Source: Paraburkholderia madseniana (GTDB taxonomy: Bacteria > Pseudomonadota > Gammaproteobacteria > Burkholderiales > Burkholderiaceae). From it: 64,000 nucleotides of DNA. Shown here one piece after another: positions 17,542 to 26,691 of this stretch; the first letter of the stretch is position 1, and the number at the start of each line of letters is the position of its first letter. Position numbers and translations under genes: made by a program. Below the pieces are notes generated by a model. That model had not been told where the DNA came from. It ran no database searches and saw only the letters and a list, made by a program, of their open reading frames with translations. The stretch spans positions 1 through 64,000 of the forward strand of contig NZ_VOSW01000053.1 in assembly GCF_009690905.1 (NCBI RefSeq), written 5' to 3'.

Positions 17542-18126
17542 ATGGGTTATTCGCAGGCACAAAAGGCTGAGAGTAGGCAGCGGGTTCTGGAGAACGCGTC
17601 ACGACAGATTCGCGAACACGGCATCGAGGCGCTTGGCGTCGCCGACTGCATGCGCAGCGCGGGGCTGACGCACGGTGCGTTTTACGGCCATTTTTCGTCG
17701 CGTGATGCGTTGATCCTGGAGGCGCTCGAGCACGCGGTGAGTCAGAGCGAGAAGCGCATGGCTTCGCTCGCAAGCGGCTCGGCAAAGCGTGGGGAAACGC
17801 CCCTGCAGGCTATTGCCGAAGCTTTCCTCAATGAGCGTCACGTGAAGAATCCCGGCACTGGATGTGCGCTGTGCGCGCTTGCCGGGGAAGCGCGTCATGC
17901 AAATCCGGATGTCAGGGAACTGCTCACAGGTTACGTGCGCAAACTGGCGTCACGAATAGCGCAAGCGGCATCCAGTGATAGCAAAGACGCTGGCTTGGGT
18001 ATCGTCGCGACCATCGTGGGGGCCATTACGCTTGCGCGCGCCGTTGACAACGACAAACTGGCGAAATCGATTCTCTCCGAGTCGCTCGCACTGGTCATGA
18101 GTCGCGACGCATCGCCGGTTGGCTGA
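17542..18126 (+). CDS. TetR/AcrR-family transcriptional regulator
   Basis: 194 residues. The N-terminal helix-turn-helix includes VADCMRSAGLTHGAFYGHFS, SRDALILEAL. The C-terminal domain has GCALCALAGEARHANPDVRE and VATIVGAITLARAV, a form common in regulators beside SDR or nitroreductase genes. It probably represses the divergent SDR gene and itself in response to an electrophile or oxidant. Confidence 0.9.
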   Translation: MGYSQAQKAESRQRVLENASRQIREHGIEALGVADCMRSAGLTHGAFYGHFSSRDALILEALEHAVSQSEKRMASLASGSAKRGETPLQAIAEAFLNERHVKNPGTGCALCALAGEARHANPDVRELLTGYVRKLASRIAQAASSDSKDAGLGIVATIVGAITLARAVDNDKLAKSILSESLALVMSRDASPVG

Positions 18127-18203
18127 GTGTTACTTGCGACGGGCGCAATGGCATTCGCCATAGCCCGGAGCGGTACCGGCGTTGTTCGGTGAGGATCGAC
18201 GAT

Positions 18204-19133
18204 TCACTCACCAAACATGGCTTTAATGTCGCGTCCCGTCTGCTCGGCTTCGGCAATTAGCCAGTCGAGAAATTGCCTGGTTGCAGGGGAGTCTGCCGCA
18301 GTTCGCTTCCAGCAAATGAAGTAGGGGAACGGCATGGGTAGAGCGACCTTGAACGGCGCGACGAGTTCGTGTCGCTTGATGCTATCAATGGCAAAAAAGC
18401 CCTGTCCCAACGAAATGCCTCTTCCCCGAATTGCCGCATCGATTGCCATGCCGGAAACGGAGTAAGTGAGTGGCGCCAAGCCCTCGGGCAGAGGCACGCC
18501 AACCGCATGCAACCAGTGTCCCCACGTTGGTGGCGACATGTTTGCCCACCCCCACTCGACGTGAATCAGCGGGTATCGCAAGATATCTGCCGGTTGCGAG
18601 ATTGGTTTTTCCGCCTGCAGTAGCGAGGGTGCGAACACTGGTGCAACCCTGTCCGTAAAGACGACGTGATAGGGCGTTCCGTCAGTCGGGAGTGCCCCAT
18701 ACGTTAACCGGACGTCGGCACTTCGCGCGGCGATACTGGTTTCGTGGTCGACGACCTCGACATGGACCTGCACATGAGGGCAGATGGTGTGCCACGTGTC
18801 CAATCTGGAGGCAAGCCAATGGGTCGCCACGGACGGAAATGTCATCAGGGTGAGCCGACGGCCCGTCTGCGCCTTGAGCGCCGCCTGGGCGCTATGAAAG
18901 CACTCGAACCCCCGGGAGATGTGCGCGTGGTACAGCTCGCAGAGCGGGGTCGGCCGCAGGCCCGTGTTCTCCCGCTCGAAAAGCGCGACCCCGAGAAAGT
19001 CTTCAAGGACGCGAATCTGCTGACTAATCGCACCGGGCGTCACGTGAAGCGCCTCGGCGGCGGCTACGACGCCTCCGTAACGAATGACGGCATCGAATAT
19101 CTGCAAGGCTCGAAGAGGAGGAAGGCGGTTCAT
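18204..19133 (-). CDS. LysR-family regulator, GcvA-like
   Basis: 309 residues from MNRLPPLRALQIFDAVIRYG, with AAEALHVTPGAISQQIRVLE and FLGVALFEREN. This N-terminus is typical of the GcvA branch. The effector domain is complete, ending near EAEQTGRDIKAMFGE. A longer reading upstream to 19214 would add 27 residues without LysR features and run to the binding-protein gene end. It is third in a leftward series after the ammonia-lyase-like and binding-protein genes, so it probably regulates them. A LysR-type palindrome lies in the promoter of that series at 21878-21892. Confidence 0.88.
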   Translation of the reverse strand: MNRLPPLRALQIFDAVIRYGGVVAAAEALHVTPGAISQQIRVLEDFLGVALFERENTGLRPTPLCELYHAHISRGFECFHSAQAALKAQTGRRLTLMTFPSVATHWLASRLDTWHTICPHVQVHVEVVDHETSIAARSADVRLTYGALPTDGTPYHVVFTDRVAPVFAPSLLQAEKPISQPADILRYPLIHVEWGWANMSPPTWGHWLHAVGVPLPEGLAPLTYSVSGMAIDAAIRGRGISLGQGFFAIDSIKRHELVAPFKVALPMPFPYFICWKRTAADSPATRQFLDWLIAEAEQTGRDIKAMFGE

Positions 19134-19224
19134 GTCGTTGACCTGGCAAATGCCATCGTAAAGCCAGTCTAGCAAAGACTGATCTCCGCCTCGACGCGCA
19201 ACGGCGTCATGCAATGCCGCACGC

Positions 19225-20085
19225 TTACGGCTTCACATCGGTCTTGAACCACTTTTCCGACAAGCGCGTCACGGTACCGTCTGCTAGTGCTGCCGTGATG
19301 GCTGCGTCAAATTTTGCTTTCAGATCCGTATCCTGTTTGCGAAACCCAAGACCTTCTCCCGGCCCCCAAACCGCGCCGCCGATGGTTGGTCCGGCGATCC
19401 GGATTCGGGCGGTGTCTTTGTTGTCGGCGATTCCGGCGTAGTAGGTGACGTCGTCGAAGGCTATGTCGACGCGCCCGTTGACCAGGTCGAGGTCACGTTC
19501 GGCCGAGGTCTTGTAGAGGCGTACGGAAGTGATGTCTTTGAAGTTGTCGTTGATGAACTTCGTATAAACCGTGCCGGATTGAATGCCGATCGATTTCCCT
19601 TTCAGTTGATCGCGCAGCGGGGCGATCATGGGGCTGTCGGTTTTGGTGTCGCCAGTCAGCTTGAGCGAAGAGGTTTTTCCTGTCGTGTTCGCCAATCCGT
19701 GCCCATCTATTGTCGCGAACGCGGCCGGCGTTGCAGCGTAGGGCTTGGAGAAGGCAATGACCTGTTGACGTTCGGGTGTGATTGCAAGGGCATCCATCAC
19801 AGCATCGAATTTGCCGGCCTGCAGGCCGGTAATGAGGCCGTCAAAGTCCTGGGCGACCGGCTCGCATTGCAGGTTGACCCGCTTGCACAGATTGTCGAGT
19901 AATTCCGGTTCGAACCCCGAGATTTTTCCGTTCGGCAAGGTCAGATTCCATGGAGCGTAACTGCCTTCCAGGGCGACCTTCACGGTCTTCCATTCCTTTG
20001 CTTGAGCGCCGTTTCCTGCCAGTGCCAGCACGCCGAGAAAGGTGACGAGAGAAGTCTTCAGGACTCTTGTTGAAATCGCATTCAC
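19225..20085 (-). CDS. Family-3 (amino-acid type) ABC substrate-binding protein
   Basis: 286 residues with signal peptide (VLKTSLVTFLGVLALAGNGA, cleavage near AQA-KEWK). The mature part has VALEGSYAPWNLTLPNGKIS, GFEPELLDNLCKRVNLQCE and QDFDGLITGLQAGKFDAVMD, matching lysine/arginine/ornithine or opine-binding proteins. No permease or ATPase gene is adjacent, so it must use a distant transporter or act as a sensor. It lies 90 bases downstream of the ammonia-lyase-like gene. If that enzyme degrades ergothioneine or another histidine derivative, this protein may bind it (inference). Confidence 0.88.
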   Translation of the reverse strand: MNAISTRVLKTSLVTFLGVLALAGNGAQAKEWKTVKVALEGSYAPWNLTLPNGKISGFEPELLDNLCKRVNLQCEPVAQDFDGLITGLQAGKFDAVMDALAITPERQQVIAFSKPYAATPAAFATIDGHGLANTTGKTSSLKLTGDTKTDSPMIAPLRDQLKGKSIGIQSGTVYTKFINDNFKDITSVRLYKTSAERDLDLVNGRVDIAFDDVTYYAGIADNKDTARIRIAGPTIGGAVWGPGEGLGFRKQDTDLKAKFDAAITAALADGTVTRLSEKWFKTDVKP

Positions 20086-20175
20086 ATTACACCTCTATAG
20101 TGTCGAATCAAGGTTGTGCTTGGATTGAAAATACTCGGATCGCCACAGTTCGCGGCATTGCTGGCGCTACCGGCT

Positions 20176-21738
20176 TCAGTTGTGCAAGGTGCCGGCGATG
20201 GTTTCCACGATGCTCAGCAAGTCGCCCTGTTCGACGAGCCGGTGGACGCCCATCATGTCCGGATAGAAGAACCGATCGCCTTCTGCTGTCGGGGCAACCT
20301 GTCGAATTCGCGCATACACCGCCGCGGTTGCCGGTGAAGCGTCGGCTGGATCGAAGAAGTCCAGCGCCTGGGCGGCGGTGAGCAGTTCGATCGCCAGCAC
20401 GTGCTGCAACTTCTGCGAAGTTGTGTAGGCTTTTCGTGCCGCGTGATAAGCGAAGCTCACGGGGTCTTCCTGGTTGCCACTCGTCGGCACGCTATCGACG
20501 CTTGCCGGTTGAGCAAGGGTGCGCATCTCGCCCAGCAATCCGGCCGCCGTGTACTGAATAATCATGTAACCGCTGTTCAGCCCGGGATCCTTCGCGAGGA
20601 ACGCAGGCAGTTCGCTGAAGTACGGGTTGACGAGACGGTCCGTCCTGCGCTCCGAGATCTTCGCGAGCGTGGTCATGGAGATGCAAAGGAGATCGCACGC
20701 GATGCCGACGAACGTACCGTCGAAGTTGGCACCGGATATCGCGGTACCATCCTCGGCGTCGGGATGGATGACAGGGTTGTCGCCGCACGACCCCACTTCA
20801 TCGAGAATCGCGTCGTACGCGTCCTTGATCGCCCGCTTGGACGCTCCATGTACCTGAGCAATGCCGCGAAGGCTGTAGGCGTCCTGCAGCCGGTAATCGG
20901 TAAAGCGATCGCATAGCGCACTTCCGGCGAGGAGCCGCCGGATGTTGTCGGCCGTGTTCCGCTGATCGACGTGTTTCTTGACGGAGTGATACCGGGCATC
21001 CAGCGAGCGCGTGGTGGCCTTGAGCGGCTGCAGGGACATTGATGCGGCGATGTCCGCAACCTTCGAAAGCTCGAGCGCGTTGTAAAGCGCGAGCATCCCG
21101 ATCGCGGTCACTGAGGTAGTGCCGTTGGTGAGCGAAAGCCCCTCCTTGCAGCGCAACGAGTGCGGCTTCAGCCCCGCTCGCTCCAATGCTTCGGCGCCAC
21201 TCACGCGTTCACCGCGATAGAAAGCTTCTCCTTCGCCGATCAGCACAAGCGCCATATGTGCCTCGGGCGCGAGATAACCAACCGATCCATCGCCCGGTGC
21301 GAACGGCGTGATGTCGTTGTTCAGCAGTCCGGCGATTTGCTGCAGCAACTCGAGGCTTACGCCGGAATAACCCTTGCCGAGGCTGATCAGCATCATCAGG
21401 AGCGTGGCTCGAACCACTTCACGAGGCAGCGGTTCGCCGACCGAGACGGCATGGGAGCGCACGATATTTCGCTGAAGCTGCTCGGCGTCGTCCGGGCTGA
21501 TGACGCGTGTCGAATTTGCGCCAAAGCCAGACGTCACCCCATAGACAAGCCGGTTCTGGCTCAGAAAAAGATCGACCAGGCGGCGCGAGTTCAACACGCG
21601 CTCGCGATAGACGGGCGAAAACTTTATCTGTGCGCCATGTCGGGCTACGGCAATGAATTGCTCGATTGAAATATCGGATTCCCCGAGCTGAACTTCGGAT
21701 ATCTTGCTGGGTCGAGATTCGATGTGCGCCAGACTCAT
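20176..21738 (-). CDS. Aromatic amino-acid lyase-family protein lacking the MIO triad (ergothionase candidate)
   Basis: 520 residues, the normal size and fold for the histidine/phenylalanine ammonia-lyase family. The Tyr loop LVYGVTSGFGANSTR is present and the core LTNGTTSVTA is intact. The cofactor site differs: where the family has GSVG-ASG-DLAPL, this protein reads GDGSVGYLAPEAHMALVL, so the Ala-Ser-Gly that cyclises to MIO is missing. Other active-site segments also deviate (LQDAYSLRGIAQVHG; NQEDPVSFAY instead of the EDHVS type). A lyase without MIO fits a substrate with a good leaving group, as in ergothionase, which releases trimethylamine from ergothioneine. Start at 21738 (MSLAHIESR) with AGAGGAA upstream. 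Function is inference. Confidence 0.7.
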   Translation of the reverse strand: MSLAHIESRPSKISEVQLGESDISIEQFIAVARHGAQIKFSPVYRERVLNSRRLVDLFLSQNRLVYGVTSGFGANSTRVISPDDAEQLQRNIVRSHAVSVGEPLPREVVRATLLMMLISLGKGYSGVSLELLQQIAGLLNNDITPFAPGDGSVGYLAPEAHMALVLIGEGEAFYRGERVSGAEALERAGLKPHSLRCKEGLSLTNGTTSVTAIGMLALYNALELSKVADIAASMSLQPLKATTRSLDARYHSVKKHVDQRNTADNIRRLLAGSALCDRFTDYRLQDAYSLRGIAQVHGASKRAIKDAYDAILDEVGSCGDNPVIHPDAEDGTAISGANFDGTFVGIACDLLCISMTTLAKISERRTDRLVNPYFSELPAFLAKDPGLNSGYMIIQYTAAGLLGEMRTLAQPASVDSVPTSGNQEDPVSFAYHAARKAYTTSQKLQHVLAIELLTAAQALDFFDPADASPATAAVYARIRQVAPTAEGDRFFYPDMMGVHRLVEQGDLLSIVETIAGTLHN

Positions 21739-22046
21739 TCTGAATTTCCTCTGTCGAATGCATGAAATGAAGTGGGTGGCAAAATCCGCTTCAAAGCGTG
21801 ATGTTTGCCGGAGATCATTGCAGGACAGAGTAGCGGCGGGGGTGTTAGCGCACAAACGATTTGATTTGAGTTCCGTGTTTAGTTTTTCTAAAGTCGGATT
21901 TTTGTTTCGTGCTTAATTTGACTTTATAAAGGGTGAGTTCTGTTTAATTCGAGAAAACTATTTTCTCGGATTTTTTGAGGGTGTCAGAACGACTCGATCC
22001 TTGAGATCGGCAGAGCCGGTCCGGCTCTGCCGTCCATGTCACACCG
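21739..22046. promoter_or_regulatory. Regulatory region of the ammonia-lyase-like unit
   Basis: An AT-rich block (about 21855-21975) upstream of the leftward unit. It contains the palindrome TTTAGTTTTTCTAAA (21878-21892), which fits the T-N11-A LysR box, and a hairpin CGAGAAAA/TTTTCTCG at 21950-21968 followed on the + strand by a T-run. Confidence 0.5.
22008..22032. terminator. Perfect 12-bp stem hairpin after the phosphoesterase gene
   Basis: CGGCAGAGCCGG and CCGGCTCTGCCG flank a single T, 15 bases past the stop of the leftward phosphoesterase gene. It is a strong hairpin in terminator position, without a T-run on the minus strand. Confidence 0.55.
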
Positions 22047-24005
22047 TTACGGCGTGCGCGGAAACTCGAACGCGTCGAACAGGTCGTCGATTGCGGGCGC
22101 ATTGACCGGCACATACGGATGCGTCTGCAACTGGATCGGATTCGGCAGATTGTCACGGCTTCTTTCCGTGATCGGCTTCAAATGCCAGTTGCGGTCGATG
22201 AACTTCACGATCGACGCGTGATCACCGTACTGGTGCACGACGCGGCCACCGCGAGAGTATGGCGACACGACGATCATCGGAATGCGCGGGCCGTCGCCGA
22301 AGAAGTCGAGCGGCTGGATGTAGCCTGAGTCGTAGTAGCCGCCGCCTTCGTCGGTCGTGACAAGAATCGCTGTCGAAGCCCACAGGCTCGGGTCACGCTG
22401 CACCGTGTCGACCAGCTTGTGCACGAACGATTCAAAGAGTCCGAACTTCGACGACTCCGGATGCCCGTCGAGCAGACCGCCCGGCTTCACGAACGAAACC
22501 GCGGGCAGCGTGCCGTTCGCGATGTCCGCGTACAGATCGGTCGTGTCCTGCAGGTGCGCTTTGACGAGCGCGGGGTTCGTCATGATCGCGGTTTCATACA
22601 GGAACGGGTTGCAGATATTGCAGTAGACACTCGTGGCCGGCGTCGTCACAAACGTATTCCAGCCTTCGCCGTAGTACTTCCACGAGATGTTCTTCTCGAT
22701 CAGCGTATCGGCGATCGTCCGCACCGGCGACGGCGGGATCGTGAACGTACTCGTATTGACCGTGCCGTCCCCGTTGTAGCCTGGGTTGTAGTTGTTCAGC
22801 AGGTAATACGTGTTCGGCGCGCACTTCGCGTCCGGCTTGTACGGCAGGCGGTTCAGGTACTGCCGCAGCGCGCCGGCGCCGGGCTGATGACTGTCCGAGC
22901 AGTTGCTGTACGTGCCGCCCGAATAGCCGTCCTGCGTGTAATAGTTGTTGGTGTTTGCCTGCGGTAGCGGATTCTCGATCTCATCTGCCGGCGGCTTTGT
23001 GGCATTGCCGTTGCCGTCCGTGTAGTAGAGCGCATCGGCGGTGCCGATCATGATGCTGTTCGCGCCCGTGCCGCCCATCACCGGCTGGTGATAGTTGTCG
23101 CTGATCGTGAATTGGCGCGCGAGATGCGTGAAGTACGGCATGTCGCCGGTATTCACGTTGTAATAGCCGAGCGCGGTCGCGCCTTCGCCGGTCGTCTCGT
23201 CGTTGAAGTTCGCGGGCCGCGGCTTGCCGTTCGAACCGGCGCCCACCGACGTCTCCACCCACGCGAACAGATCCATCTGACAACCGCTCGGATTATCGAG
23301 TGTGGCGTGATCGAGGCTGCAATCGGCCTGTTGCCAATTCTGGTAGAAGCGGTGCACCGGGCTGTTGATGTACTGATCATAGTCGGGACCGACGCGCGAG
23401 ATCTGATACGGTCCATTCGGCAGGTTATACGTGTTCGAGCCGAAGCGCGTATCGACGCTATGCGTCGGCAAGCCGCTCGCGCCGGTGGTCAAATGCACGA
23501 CGTCCCAAGGCTCCATCATCGCGCCCTCGGCGGCCTGCGCCGCGGTGAGCGTGGCGAACGGCGGCGGACTGGTATCGCTCGGTGTGCTTGCCGTAGAGCC
23601 GGTATTCGGCGCCGGCAGCACTGTATACGGCTGCTTGCCGCCAGGCGCCATCTCGAAGCGCTTCGGGTCAGTGGCGCTAGCCGTGTATTGCGCGGCCAGC
23701 GCGAAGTTCGGACCCGGGCGGCCGTCGGCCGTGATGATGCCCTTCGACAGCAGGTTCGCCACTGTCTGCCCCTGGCGTGGCGTGTAAGCACCAAATACGT
23801 GATCGAACGTGCGGTTCTCGCCGACCACCACGATGACATGCTTGATCGGCGACGCGGTGTTCACTGGCGCAGCCGCTGTCGCGGCCTGCAGCTGGCTTTG
23901 CGCGACGGTCGGCCAGATAGCCGCGGCAAGCGCGACGGAAACGGCGCCGCAAAGCAAGCCGCTTCTAAATATGGGTGTACTAATTACGTTGGCAATTTTT
24001 TTCAC
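22047..24005 (-). CDS. Secreted AcpA/phospholipase C-like phosphoesterase
   Basis: About 652 residues. A GTG at 24005 has GGAGG five bases upstream and starts the signal peptide (KKIANVISTPIFRSGLLCGA...); an ATG at 24017 is possible. The phosphoesterase domain opens with IKHVIVVVGENRTFDHVFGAY, where Glu-Asn coordinate the metal and Thr is the likely nucleophile, as in acid phosphatase AcpA. Later landmarks are VTTDEGGGYYD, PMIVVSPYSRGGRV and YGDHASIVKFIDRNW, which complete the metal site. Such enzymes hydrolyse phospholipids or phosphomonoesters outside the cytoplasm, often to obtain phosphate. It is monocistronic; the gene before it is on the other strand. Confidence 0.88.
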   Translation of the reverse strand: MKKIANVISTPIFRSGLLCGAVSVALAAAIWPTVAQSQLQAATAAAPVNTASPIKHVIVVVGENRTFDHVFGAYTPRQGQTVANLLSKGIITADGRPGPNFALAAQYTASATDPKRFEMAPGGKQPYTVLPAPNTGSTASTPSDTSPPPFATLTAAQAAEGAMMEPWDVVHLTTGASGLPTHSVDTRFGSNTYNLPNGPYQISRVGPDYDQYINSPVHRFYQNWQQADCSLDHATLDNPSGCQMDLFAWVETSVGAGSNGKPRPANFNDETTGEGATALGYYNVNTGDMPYFTHLARQFTISDNYHQPVMGGTGANSIMIGTADALYYTDGNGNATKPPADEIENPLPQANTNNYYTQDGYSGGTYSNCSDSHQPGAGALRQYLNRLPYKPDAKCAPNTYYLLNNYNPGYNGDGTVNTSTFTIPPSPVRTIADTLIEKNISWKYYGEGWNTFVTTPATSVYCNICNPFLYETAIMTNPALVKAHLQDTTDLYADIANGTLPAVSFVKPGGLLDGHPESSKFGLFESFVHKLVDTVQRDPSLWASTAILVTTDEGGGYYDSGYIQPLDFFGDGPRIPMIVVSPYSRGGRVVHQYGDHASIVKFIDRNWHLKPITERSRDNLPNPIQLQTHPYVPVNAPAIDDLFDAFEFPRTP

Positions 24006-24017
24006 GAACGCCTCCAT

Positions 24018-24564
24018 GACGTTACTCGGACGAGCAAGCGGTAATGTGGCGTGTGGCGACGACGGGCAGCTCCCTGCGTGGGGACGCTGCCTCCATTACA
24101 AAGCGTTACGACGGGAAGAAATTATAGGGAGGGAATGACAATACGGGGACAAAAAAAAGTCGCTGGCATGTGAATTTGCCAACGAATTACTTTCACTGCG
24201 ATTCACATTGCATAATTCGCCCGTGGCAAAGGCAGCGAGCACATCATTGTTCATTGCGGTTATCTCGTCGCTTCAACATAAATCGGTGTCATGTTTTCAC
24301 ATGTCTTTAGCTTGGCTATGACCGCCGGCGGCGTTTCGGGGCGATTTTCGTGCATGCAAAACTTCATGCTTTCCACGTAAGCATTGGCACTTCGTGGGTT
24401 AGAGCCTGACTATGAATCACACTTTGGGTGTTCAAACCGCAGAATATTCTGCGGTTTGACGGTCGGCGTTAGGGTCCAGCGATGGTACAAAATCCTGGCG
24501 GTTAATACCTCCAAAATACGCTAATCTAAAATAATAAGATCCGTTATATAGGGGCGAAAGCAAA
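24018..24564. other. Intergenic region with a 26-bp perfect palindrome
   Basis: 547 bases with no gene that I recognise. It holds the phosphoesterase promoter (leftward) and the promoter of the small membrane protein (rightward, AT-rich at 24500-24560). CAAACCGCAGAAT followed directly by ATTCTGCGGTTTG forms a perfect 26-bp palindrome at 24433-24458. Confidence 0.5.
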
Positions 24565-24921
24565 ATGAAAACCCGCTCGCCACTCACTATCTGTCTGCCG
24601 CTTGCGATATTTGTCGCCGCATGCGTTCTGTCACTTCCGACCCTCGTCATCGCGGTTGTCTGGATGACGATTGGTGTGATGGCGCTCGGCCATCGCAGCC
24701 TTGAAAGCTTTCCTGCGACTGGTATAAACCGTGAGTGGCTCCGGGGATACCGCGGAGCATGCCTGTGGTTCTGGCATCTGGCCTGGTGGCCTTGGTACAT
24801 GCGCTCATCTATCCAGGATGTCACCGGACAGATCGGAAACTCGCTGCATCGAACGAAGAAATCAGGGGATAAAGAGCTGAAGAGTTCGTCGGACAGGCGG
24901 TCAAATGACGACCATGATTGA
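24565..24921 (+). CDS. Small inner-membrane protein of unknown function
   Basis: 118 residues. Residues 7-45 are strongly hydrophobic (ICLPLAIFVAACVLSL, LVIAVVWMTIGVMALG) and predict two membrane helices. A Trp-rich amphipathic stretch follows (ACLWFWHLAWWPWYMRSS), then a charged tail (TKKSGDKELKSSSDRRSNDD). GGGGCG lies just before the ATG. I do not recognise the family. Confidence 0.55.
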   Translation: MKTRSPLTICLPLAIFVAACVLSLPTLVIAVVWMTIGVMALGHRSLESFPATGINREWLRGYRGACLWFWHLAWWPWYMRSSIQDVTGQIGNSLHRTKKSGDKELKSSSDRRSNDDHD

Positions 24922-25409
24922 AAGCGCGACGGGAGCGGAGCGGCAGCCGTCTTCCGATGGTTAGTGTACAAGGCGCCCAATTTCGACCGTTTGCAACTGC
25001 TGTCCGGATCCGCGCGTGTTCAACTGTACCTGTCGAACTCGTGAATCACCAACGCACAATACGAAGGTTATTGCGTCGATCCATCGATGCAATTGACTGA
25101 TAAGTCGGCTGCTGCCAGCGATTCCTCACATCGTATTCACCACACGCGCGATTGGTAGATCCATCCGGCAGATCGTCACCATTGCCCTGGCTGCGCACTC
25201 GAATGACGGAATTCAAAAGCGCCAGAGAACAAGTATTGCTGGAATAAGCTGACATGTTCCATCGTTTACTCGTCAGGCAACCACGTCCCGAGCGGCAGGC
25301 CCCTATCGCGGCCATGCTTGCGACGTGAATTTGCGCAAGCACACCGATGTGCTGGGTGACGCCGACGACACTACGTCGAAAACGTCGGGGATTCATGTGG
25401 CCATACATC
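24922..25409. other. Intergenic region, no recognised content
   Basis: About 490 bases between the membrane protein and the His-rich secreted protein. I see no gene, RNA-like hairpin or repeat here. Confidence 0.4.
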
Positions 25410-25967
25410 ATGAACAAACTGCTTCGTTTCGGGACATTGCTCGTCTGTCTCGGCTTCGCTGCGCCTGCACTCGCGCAAACGTATGACGAGCAACCGGTGC
25501 CGGTCGACAGCACGGACAGCGCGAATTGCCGAGCTGTTGTCGGGCAGGCAGAAATCGATGGGACGATGCAGCAGGTTGTCGGACGTGCTTGCCTGCAAAG
25601 TGATGGGACCTGGCAGATTGTTCAAAGCCAGGATGGCAGCGTGCTGTGGTACCCCGCCGCGGCCTATCCCTATTCCGACCCCTGGTGGTGGGGGCCGCCG
25701 GTATTCATCGGCGCGGGCGTGAGCTTTATCTTTGTCGACCGTTTCCATCACTTCCATCACTTCGACCACTTTCATCAGATGGGTCACGTTCGCTTTGCAC
25801 CAAACGGAACGGGTTTTCACCGCGGTCCGTTCCCGGGCGGTGGTATGCATAACTTCGGTGGTACGAGGGGATTCGGCGGCATGCATGGGTCCGGCGGCAT
25901 GCATGGGTCCGGCGGAATGCATGGATTCGGCGGCATGAATGGGTCCGGCGGAATGCATCGGCGCTAG
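25410..25967 (+). CDS. Secreted His/Gly/Met-rich protein
   Basis: 185 residues with a signal peptide (MNKLLRFGTLLVCLGFAAPA, cleavage after ALA). A folded-looking N-terminal half with two Cys (SANCRAVVGQ and GRACLQSDGTWQIV) resembles small surface-antigen-like periplasmic domains. A short hydrophobic stretch follows (GPPVFIGAGVSFIFV), then FHHFHHFDHFHQMGH, and then a C-terminal tail of repeated GGMHGSGGMH units. The His and Met repeats suggest metal binding (copper, nickel or zinc). An ATG at 25395 is a possible start. It is in a neighbourhood of a His-rich lipoprotein and a cupredoxin. Confidence 0.7.
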   Translation: MNKLLRFGTLLVCLGFAAPALAQTYDEQPVPVDSTDSANCRAVVGQAEIDGTMQQVVGRACLQSDGTWQIVQSQDGSVLWYPAAAYPYSDPWWWGPPVFIGAGVSFIFVDRFHHFHHFDHFHQMGHVRFAPNGTGFHRGPFPGGGMHNFGGTRGFGGMHGSGGMHGSGGMHGFGGMNGSGGMHRR

Positions 25968-26241
25968 TCCAACTTTTCCTATGTGCGCCTCTCGCAACGC
26001 TCATATGGGATCGTCCAACGTGACCGTTCACGCCGCGCCGGCGAACTACGTCGAACAAGGGTAGCCGTCAGCCGGCCCGGGCCAGTACAGCGCCTCCTGG
26101 TATTACTGCGATCCACCCACGCGAGATCTCTAGAAAGACCAGAGCGTGCCGCTAAAAAGCGGTGGTCCGACAAAACGTAGACCGGGATCGGAGTCGTTCG
26201 AGCGGAAGATTGTGGAGGTGCGGTCCGTTGCGTGATTCCGG

Positions 26242-26691
26242 TTACTTACGCGGACCACCCCCGTGCGATCCGCTCGCTCCCGACGGCTGAAAGTCGCTGC
26301 CGAAACCACTTGAGTCGTGCCCGCCGCCGTGGCCTTCGGCGTGGCCTTCGGCGTGCGCTTCGCCGTGGCCGCGGCCAGCCATTGCGCCGCCGTGATGAAA
26401 GTCACGATCATGGTCATGGCCGCGATGAAAATCGAAGTCGTGGTCGTGGTCGTGGTCGTGATCGTGGTGGTGACGGTGAAAGTTGTCAATATCGACAAAG
26501 CCGGAAAAACCTCCTTCGTACAGGGGGTACCCATAGGCGGGACCGCAGTAATATTCAGCGCCCGCAGGATTGGTCATCATGTACTCCTGATCACAGGAAT
26601 TCATCGATGTGTCGTAAGGCGCCACGGCACAGCCGCCCAGCAATGCGGCTGCAAATACCCCTGTCAAATGGGGCAAAATCATGTGCTGCAC
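26242..26691 (-). CDS. His/Asp-rich lipoprotein, probable metal binder
   Basis: 149 residues. The lipobox AALLGGC is near residue 21, so the protein should be lipidated and membrane-attached. The central part has FHRHHHDHDHDHDHDFDFHR and further HD and HGG units; the tail is Gly/His/Ser-rich. No catalytic fold is visible. The His-Asp runs suggest sequestration of Zn, Ni or Cu. It starts at GTG (26691) with GAGG upstream. It converges with the His-rich protein at 25410. Confidence 0.7.
   Translation of the reverse strand: MQHMILPHLTGVFAAALLGGCAVAPYDTSMNSCDQEYMMTNPAGAEYYCGPAYGYPLYEGGFSGFVDIDNFHRHHHDHDHDHDHDFDFHRGHDHDRDFHHGGAMAGRGHGEAHAEGHAEGHGGGHDSSGFGSDFQPSGASGSHGGGPRK

Noticed and set aside
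22119..24044. Long rightward Arg/Val-rich frames opposite the phosphoesterase
   Set aside because: They have no family features and are explained by the third-position GC of the leftward gene.
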